A stretch of DNA of 64,000 nt from Adiantum capillus-veneris (taxonomy: Eukaryota > Streptophyta > Polypodiopsida > Polypodiales > Pteridaceae), in assembly GCA_014529385.2 (NCBI GenBank), contig CM043964.1, positions 137,024,529 through 137,088,528 on the forward strand, read 5' to 3'. The position numbers and the translations under genes are program-made. The notes below the pieces were generated by a model that saw only the letters and a program-made list of their open reading frames with translations, was not told the origin of the DNA and did no database searches. Positions 56,918 through 64,000 of this stretch are shown here, one piece after another; within the stretch, counting starts at the first letter, position 1, and the number at the start of each line of letters is the position of its first letter.

Positions 56918-57037
56918 ACAACTGTTGTTGCAAATCAAGTGGTAATAGCACTCACTATGTAATTTTGTCTCTGTCTCTCCTCTTGTCAGCAGCAACAAGG
57001 TTTTTCTCTCCTCTTGTCAGCAACAACACGATTTCAT

Positions 57038-57225
<188 letters not shown>

Positions 57226-57239
57226 CAGATGAACGCTTG

Positions 57240-58075
57240 TTGCTCACACTATCGTTTAAAAGACTTCTTTTTTAGAAAGCCCGCACGACCCTAAGAAAAT
57301 AAAATACACTACCCAATCTTGAATCGAAATACTACCATTTTCAAATAGAAAGAAAACAGAAAAAAAGGAGGCCTCCCTCTAAAAATTCACACACTCTAAT
57401 GAAAGCTCTACAAGTGGAAAGGTCAATTTTTTTGAACTCACTCGGCCCTATGTACATAGGGCAGTGCCAACAAAGCAAACTAGTCTTGCTTGGTGGGCCT
57501 TTGCGGTACATACTCTAATAGATTTTGGAGCGCAGCTGGTTAATTGGTTATTTGGTTCTGATTGCTGTCGCCTTGGGTTTTGTTGTGGTGACACGAGAAA
57601 ATGAGTAGAACCAATTGATAGGCACCAATAATAGCTCAGCTTGAGACTTGATAATCATTGGGAAGAAGCAAGTTGTTTCCCATAGTGCTCCATATACGAC
57701 AAATGGCTACTAAAGAGGGTAATTGAATCGAGCAAAAGGGTTGCAACTTAACCTACTTGGGTAGTTTTTTGCAGATTGCACCATTCAATCTAGTAATATC
57801 AACCATTTAGTATTTAAATCGTGGAACCATCTTTGAGACACCCATCTTATTCTCAATCAAGCATAGTCAATTTTCCTTTATTTCAACATATAGGTTGAAT
57901 TGCCACATTGTGAGAAAAGAAATGCCTGTCTATTTGATATAGAGATACAATGATCAAACTGAGCATGCACTCATGAGCAAAACATATGGCTAAACTAAAC
58001 TTAAGGAAGCTTTGACAAACTCCAAAATACAAAAAAGCATAAACAGAGTATAAGTATTGAACCACACTTCGTAAA
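57240..58075. other. Non-coding spacer
   Basis: No gene was recognised. A perfect 18-bp palindrome lies at 57445-57462 (GCCCTATGTACATAGGGC), unrelated to the arrays. Confidence 0.45.
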
Positions 58076-58482
58076 TCGATAACAGATTGGATTTACACAT
58101 TTGCTGGTTCTGCTATTTCTTGGAGATTAGTTCTTCAAGACTGTGCATCCATTTCTACCACAGAGGCAGAGTATGTTGCATTGAGTGAGGCATGCAAAGA
58201 AGCTATTTGGCTTGCTCGCCTAGTGAAAGATCTTGGATTAGAGCAGTGTATACCAATTTTTCATTTTGATAGTTAGAGGGCTATTGCCTTGGCTAACAAT
58301 CCTGTGTTTCATTGAAGAGTGAAACACATTGATGTGCATTATCACTTCAGTCATGAATGCCTGGCAAACAAGAGCCTTGATTTAGTGAAGATTCCTACGT
58401 CAGAGAACACAGTGGATGCACTCACTAAAAGTCTCTCCAGCCATCAGTTCCAGCATTGTCATGAGTTGATGGGCATTGGGTG
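58076..58482 (+). pseudogene. Ty1/copia RNase H C-terminal fragment
   Basis: Plus-strand coding reads TFAGSAISWRLVLQDC, STTEAEYVALSEACKEAIWL, then NNPVFH, RVKHIDVHYHFSHE and VDALTKSLS. This order is the copia RNase H end (TEAEY, KHIDVHYHF, LTK). TAG and TGA stops occur near 58276 and 58315. The rest of the element to the left is gone. Confidence 0.88.
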
Positions 58483-58527
58483 AAGAGTGGTTCTCTTCCA
58501 TTCTTATAGTATCTCACATTGGCCATC

Positions 58528-58538
58528 AAGTGGGAGAA
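58528..58538 (+). other. Ty1/copia polypurine tract
   Basis: AAGTGGGAGAA lies directly before TGTTAGG, the classic copia polypurine-LTR junction. Confidence 0.8.
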
Positions 58539-58795
58539 TGTTAGGTTTAATGGCCATGTGGCCGACCACCCATCACTAACTGCTACTAACCCTAAGTGTA
58601 CAACATACACTTGTGTGAGCCACTAACACTAAGTACAATGTGTATTGTGCATTAGTGCATAATATAGAGAAGAAAGAAAGGGGACACACAGTATGTGTTG
58701 GCTCTCCACCTCCAACCTGTGTGTGTGGCTATGGTGGTGAGTGTGTGTGCGCGCGTATTCCTCTTTTGTTGTGCTCTCGGCTCCTCCCCTTCACA
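58539..58795 (+). repeat. Ty1/copia 3' LTR
   Basis: It runs from TGTTAGGTTTAATGG to about ...CCCTTCACA. The right boundary is inferred because gypsy coding begins at once after it. No partner LTR is in the window. Confidence 0.55.
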
Positions 58796-58800
58796 TACGA

Positions 58801-59640
58801 TGGGCCAAAAAAAGCCAAATGTATAGACCTAGCAAAACCAAGAGAGGAACCTAAGTTGGCATACATTGCATTGACCTATTGGGAGAAGAGGAGCTATTGA
58901 TAGCAACACTCCAAAAATATAAAGATGTGTTTTCATGGTCATACAAGGATCTAAAGGGAATAGATCCAAAAATCTATCAACACATGATACTCCTTAAGAG
59001 TGATGCCAACCCTCATAGACAACGTCCTTATACATACAATGAGACATTTGCCAAAAAGATTAAGGAGGAGATAGACAAACTCAAGGACGCTAAGTTTATC
59101 TATGAGATTGGACACACTGATTGGGTATCCCCGATTGTGGTAGTGTCCAAAAAGAATGGAAAGATACCGGTCTGTATATATCTCAAACAGGTAAATTTTG
59201 CTACCATTAGAGACAATTATCCCCTACCAATAATAGATCATGTGATCAAGAGAGTTGCACGGAAAGAGGCTTATAGTTTCTTAGACCGATTCTCAGGCTA
59301 CAACCAATTGACCATAAAACCAGAAGATCAACATAAGACGGATTTTACAACAAAGTGGGACATATGTGCATACAAGGTGATGCCTTTTGGTTTGACCAAT
59401 GCACCTGCCACCTTTCAAAGACTAATGAGTCATGCATTCAAGGAGTATCTTAGGCAATTTTTGGAAATATACATGGATGATCTATCTGTGCATTCTAAGT
59501 TGAGGAGGGAGCACATAACACACTTGGAGAAAGTCTTTGAGAAGTGTGCAAATCTTATCGTATTTTCTTAAACCCTGAGAAATGTGTCTTCATAGTAAGG
59601 CAAGGTAAAATCTTGGGACATCTTTTAGGAAAACCTAAAC
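58801..59640 (+). pseudogene. Tat/Athila-like gypsy reverse transcriptase (element F)
   Basis: The lead-in KCIDLAKPREEPKLAYIAL (58818-58875) is one frame off from the main frame starting LGEEELLIATLQKYKDVFSW. RT blocks are [41 protein letters not shown] and the catalytic IYMDDLSVHS (about 59467-59490). The frame ends at 59571 with coding continuing as LNPEKCVF. RNase H and integrase are absent, because the sequence jumps at about 59635 to W/P-ORF-like coding. Confidence 0.85.
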
Positions 59641-59975
59641 ATACACCTTCGCGTTCAACCAAGGCAATCAAAAAGGTTTGGGTCAAGAAGACCGTGATGC
59701 AATCAAATCCTAAACAACAATGGATTCCCAAAAGAAATTTTACCCACTTTCAAACACTACTAATTGGATCTACTTCTTCAAACACAAAGCCTGCTCATCC
59801 CAAAGAACACAAATCTTCGATGCCCAATCAGTCACTTCTCCTTGGATATCAAAGCCAATCCGACAAAACCAAAAGCAACCAGCACCAACAACATGGCAAT
59901 GGAGACCAAAACAACTCTTTTAGGCATAATACTAAGTTGTATTGCAAATACATGAGAAGGGAGATGCTAGATTGA
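59640..59975 (+). pseudogene. W/P-ORF fragment fused after RT (element F)
   Basis: Coding of the same style as 27842-28585 (KKVWVKKTVMQ, NPKQQWIPKRNF; rich in K, Q, S, N). It follows RT in the same reading frame, so a deletion appears to have removed RNase H and integrase and joined the two. Confidence 0.5.
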
Positions 59976-60386
59976 GAGTATGTATATATGAGTGAACATA
60001 ATAATTTTGGCAAAAAAAATTGCCAAATAATAATAATTAGAGGTAATTTTCTTTTAATTTCAAGCTAAAAGACAGCTTAAAAAGTAATAAGTTGAGCCAG
60101 GACAACCGAAATTGACTTCTGAAAGCAAACGCCAAATCTACAAAGCAAGGGCTTCAGACATGGAAAATGTGAAAAGGTGGGCACCTATCAAATTTTGGGC
60201 CAACCTGTGAGGGATCAAAACTACAGATTAAAAGTAATTTAGTGACCGAATGTCCAAATGATGAACTGTTCAAACCGCAGGTGGTTTGATAGAAGAATAT
60301 GAGCAATCAAGGTAAGTATGCATAATCATTTATAGGTAGGTCGGGAACGTATAGTCAAAATGGGGTATATCAAGCTCATTTGCATT

Positions 60387-60389
<3 letters not shown>
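59976..60389. other. Non-coding stretch
   Basis: AT-rich, possibly the 3' untranslated region of element F. Nothing else was recognised. Confidence 0.4.

Positions 60390-60483
<94 letters not shown>
60390..60483. repeat. (GA)n microsatellite
   Basis: About 47 uninterrupted GA units. Confidence 0.96.
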
Positions 60484-60485
<2 letters not shown>

Positions 60486-60649
60486 GGGAAACCTAGAGTT
60501 CTCTGCCGCAGTTTTACATGTTGTGACCACCACAATAGCTCTTATTGCACCACACTTGTCAGGTATGATCATAACCCAGTAAGAACAATTATACATATGC
60601 TACACTGCACCAAAAACATCAAATCAATAGAGCAGATCAAATCAAAGAA

Positions 60650-62180
60650 GGAAAATCTGAAAAATATTGCAAGACCCATTTGAGGCATCTACACATGTCA
60701 GAACCACAAAACTTTTCACCAGTAGACTCCTGACACTTGGCAAAATCAGCCCAACTAATCACAGTTACAAAAGGTTGAGGAACATGGATGTTCCCAAAAC
60801 CCTAATCAAAAAAAATTTGGGCAGCAGACTCCCCATAAATTCAAAAATACAATGTGCTACTCAGATTTGCAAACCATGCTCCAACATGGATCGCGATTCA
60901 TGTACCCTAAAGACAGATTCATTATAAAAACTCAGCCTATGGTTAGAGGTAGCAAGGAGGAGCATGCCATGAAATTTGGGAACAAAATGGATCACCAAAT
61001 CACCAGGAACCAAGAGATCTAGTGGTTTCAGTCTGCAAATGGTCATTTTAGGTATAACCTGTGCTAAGATGATCATAAATCCAAAATTCTATCACAAATG
61101 TCTTAGAATATGTGTCAAAAACAAACCCACCAATTTTGGTAGCATTTGACCTCAAAACATGGGTTGCGATCCATGTATCTCTCAACAAATTTCTAACAGA
61201 ATTCAAATTTACAATCAGTAGTTCTATACAAGAGAAATAATGAGCAAATGATGTTAGTATAGTACATAAAAGTTGATTTTGAAGCTCAAAGCAGATGTAT
61301 GAGAAACCAAAGTGCCAAAGAGAAGCATTCAAACTTCAAAGATTGTGAAATCTATCTAAAAGTGATTTCAAAGTCTTTGAACTTACTGAGCTAGATCTCC
61401 AACCTCAAATGGAATCAGAGAGTATTGAAAATTATTAGGCAATTGGACAGCAAGGTGATCCTTGGACACAAATCACCAGAAGGCAAGGAAACATCAAATG
61501 CTAGCCAAGGGAATTGATCAAAAAGGAAGTCAAGAAAATAGATATGGTCAAAGTCAGAAAAATATGGCCATAAATTGAGAAATGAAGTAAACTTAGGAAA
61601 AACATGTACAAACTTGAAAAATTTTCACGAGTGTGCTAGGATGGACTATAGGAGCATGTGTGCCAAATGGCATTCCAAAACCCTGCCAAACATGGATCAC
61701 GATCCATGTACTTTTTTCACCCAACCAAGAATGGACATCATGCGATCCATGTACTTTTTTCACCCAACCAAGAAGTATCAAGTCATTTGGATCTCAAAAT
61801 CCCAACCAAAGAGCTCAAATTCTCTAAGTCTATATTTTTCAAAATTTGACCTAAAATCTTAACCAATGATCCAAACCCCAAAATGTTTTGACCAAAGAAT
61901 CACCTTGATGTACCCAACCAGGTGGTATAATCAAATCATCAAAATGTGCTCCAACATGGATCGTGATCCATGTACCTCAGAGCCAGATTTCATATGTGAT
62001 CTCTTGCCCTTGTGACTATAGTTGCCCTAGATGCATTGGTGAATTTTGGTCAAATTTGGAATAGTTTTGATAGAGTTATGCTCGTTTCTCATTTTATGGT
62101 CAAAGTTTGTGTTTTTTCCATTTCTTGAGAAACTTTTGGTCATCTCCTAACTCTAAAATCAGCTTAAACTTGGTCACAGG
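60650..62180 (+). other. Third palindrome-bearing leader (element E)
   Basis: Non-coding sequence of the same style as 14178-17009. Full palindromes start at 60885 (one mismatch), 61158 (diverged left arm), 61691 (CpG changed) and 61955 (CpG changed), spaced 273, 533 and 264 bp. A half copy (CGATCCATG) at 61743 belongs to a local 50-bp duplication (shared GTACTTTTTTCACCCAACCA). It leads into an ORF, as in elements B and D. No LTR or primer-binding site was found upstream. Confidence 0.8.
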
Positions 62181-63061
62181 ATGCCCCGCGGGAAAGTCGA
62201 GAAGGAATGAAGAGTGGCACCTTATGAGATCACAGATATCTCATCAAATGAGAAAGCTCACATCATCAATTAGGAGCTATAAGCAATACCCGCAAACATC
62301 TTCATCGAAAAGTTCCAAGCTGTCGATGGAATGGTAGTCAAGACCACCATATTCTCCAAGGAATTATGGACAATACACCAAAAATCTAAATTACTAGAAG
62401 GGGCCATATGCTTACATTTGGATAGCTTCTTCAGATTACTGCCATGGGGAACATATTTTCAGAGATCCCATGAACTGATCAGCTCCATTCAATACAATGG
62501 GGAAACAACACTAACAAAAAAAGATGGGGCTACATTCAAAGTAAAGATCACCACAGAGATCATCATTGAAGCTCTCCACTTGCAGCAAGGAAACTGCAAC
62601 CTATTGTGCAAGACCAAGGAAATAGATAATGACAAGGCCTTCCTGAAGCAGAGGGGCCACAAATTGACATATCAAGATCTAATCTACTCCGAGATGGAGC
62701 TTCCTCTACGGTTAATATCACAACACTTCAAAGTGCAAAAGCCATCTTGTTACACTGAACCAATGTTGCATATGGCAGTAGTCATAGCCATGGGGTTGAT
62801 AGAAAGAAGGGTGGTCAGCTACGACTTTGAACTTACATCCTTGAAAATTTAGTGCAAGCAAACATCAAAGGGAGTGATAAAATAAAATCATATATGAATG
62901 TTGGACCAGTGCTGACCAAAATTGCCTACGAAGCCTTAGGTGTGATTGATGAATTATCACCTATAAAAACACAGTTGGATATAATTCATAAATCCAAAAG
63001 AGCAATGAAGCTGATGGCAGGACCATCTATAGTACAACCATTAAAAAAAAAAGCAAACTAG
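62181..63061 (+). pseudogene. Unrecognised ORF downstream of the third palindrome leader
   Basis: A possible start is at 62181 (MPRGKVEKE), with stops before the long frame 62331-62852 (173 codons), followed by 62852-63061. The upstream extension in frame reads AIPANIFIEKFQAVDG. Features are LWTIHQKSKLLEGAI, HELISSIQYNGETTL and a K-rich tail. It contains no gag core, zinc knuckle or polymerase motif. Its position after a palindrome leader suggests a first ORF of a Tat/Athila-like relative or a non-autonomous derivative. Function is unknown. Confidence 0.5.
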
Positions 63062-63142
63062 GAAAAGCTCTAAAAAAAACTAAGCCTGATAGCGAAGAGA
63101 CAGAATCAGACGTGCCACCCAGCGATGAAGTTAAATCAACAA

Positions 63143-64000
63143 TGTCAGCTCCCTAGGCCAATTGCCCACAAGATGCACTCAAATCCTATTGGATGGCCAT
63201 AGAGGTGGACCAATGAGAATTAGGCTAGAGTAAACCTAGTTTAATTAATTTAAAAACACTTCATAAAAGAACCAATAAGAATTAAGCTCTCTAGAAGATT
63301 ATTGGCCAGTCTCCCAAGGGGTCCAATGAGCATTCAGCAGCCCAATGGCTTGCCTGATTCCTATTGGCCAGAAGACAAAGGGTTCCAATGAGAGATTAAT
63401 TGATTTATTTAATAACCTAAAGCTCTCACAAAAGGGGAAAGGGGGACACATGTCACAAGCCTATCACTTATGCTTCTCAATTTTCATTGGCTAAGCTTTG
63501 CAGGGTCCAATGGGGTGCTAGCATGAGTAATTTGCAAGAGGGGTCGACCAAGAGAGAAAGAGAGGGTCTGATTTTGGCAAGGCATTATCACACACACACT
63601 CACACAATCTCATGTGTGAAGCAAGAAGACTCTCTCTCTCTCCTTCTCAAGCTTTAATGGAAAGCTCTTCATTTACCCAAGCTTGTGAGAAGGGAGTCCT
63701 ACACCAACAACTCTTGGCTTTGTTATGCAAATCCAACCAAGAGACAAGCTTCAATGCATGCTCATCTCCTCTACCATGCTAATTACTAAGCTATGCTAAG
63801 CTTTTATGAGTGATTATGTGAGGAGATATACTTCTTTCTTGTAAGACTACTCCTTCATCTCAATCTACTCTCATACCCCGCTAGCTCTCACCATCTTTGA
63901 AGGTGTGTGAGGTCTTGGGTCTGAGACCGTGAAGGAATTGATATTGTGTTTTATAAGTGTTTGCTTAGTGCTTGAAGTTTCCATCTTCATTGCACTAGCT
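63143..64000 (+). repeat. Element A LTR copy, plus orientation, cut by window end
   Basis: It matches the reverse complement of about 5590-6460 of the left element A LTR, including the CCAAT/ATTGG cluster (63200-63400). It begins abruptly at TGTCAGCTCCCTAGG, inside the LTR and not at its true start. It includes the segment deleted from the LTR at 12601-13370, so the long LTR form is ancestral. Whether an element follows is beyond the window. Confidence 0.85.

Noticed and set aside
57445-57462. Perfect 18-bp palindrome GCCCTATGTACATAGGGC
   Set aside because: Single copy with no shared core or spacing with the arrays. A chance dyad is adequate.

Overview
This window reads as nuclear DNA of a land plant with a large, repeat-dense genome. 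The evidence is a chromodomain-type Ty3/gypsy element, Tat/Athila-like gypsy relatives with their characteristic primer-binding site, a Ty1/copia remnant, a LINE, a tRNA-derived SINE-like piece, foldback MITEs, very long GA/CT microsatellites, and pseudogene scraps of PPR and STOP1-like zinc-finger genes. A fern or gymnosperm would fit, but the sequence alone does not settle the lineage. I see no intact host gene, no rRNA or functional tRNA gene, and nothing bacterial.

Layout. 1-2223: 3' part of an unclassified LTR element with its polypurine tract and LTR. 2224-5164: non-coding, with a MITE-like fragment, an LTR/PBS edge and two microsatellites. 5165-about 31098: a nested complex. Its host, element B (Tat/Athila-like), begins with an LTR at 5165. 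A chromovirus, element A (5295-13370, minus strand), is inserted in that LTR, which resumes at 13371 and ends at a primer-binding site at 14159. A 2.9-kb leader with eight near-identical 18-bp palindromes follows, then degenerate gag and protease. Element C (20968-27449, minus strand, 149-bp LTRs, almost non-coding) comes next, then a W/P-rich 3' ORF, a polypurine tract, and finally an inverted copy of the B LTR. 31100-32100: composite GT/TA/GA microsatellites. 32100-about 35700: a broken LINE (minus strand), itself interrupted by a 195-bp fragment with B-family element ends. 35700-39650: element D (minus strand), a second Tat/Athila-like gag-protease with its own palindrome leader. 39700-47060: mostly unassigned, with a PPR remnant and a SINE-like piece. 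47064-53219: element A2, a degenerate relative of A, carrying a GC-rich foldback MITE in its LTR and a second TIR element in its RNase H region. 53220-58075: duplications and a STOP1-like pseudogene. 58076-58795: Ty1/copia 3' end. 58796-63061: Tat/Athila-like reverse transcriptase, W/P tail, a third palindrome leader and an unknown ORF. 63143-64000: a plus-strand copy of the element A LTR, cut by the window end.

The most unusual signal is the palindrome system. An 18-bp inverted repeat with core GATCGCGATC recurs at about 265-300 bp spacing in three separate leaders (B, D and the 60.9-62 kb copy). In D the arms differ from the other two, but both arms changed together so the palindrome is preserved, and most sequence decay is at the central CpGs. 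That pattern suggests selection on the dyad itself, in RNA or DNA form, rather than on a protein. The nested insertions can be ordered: B before A and C, and D before the LINE, which precedes the small insert inside it. The whole region is a transposon graveyard in which nearly every coding region is broken.
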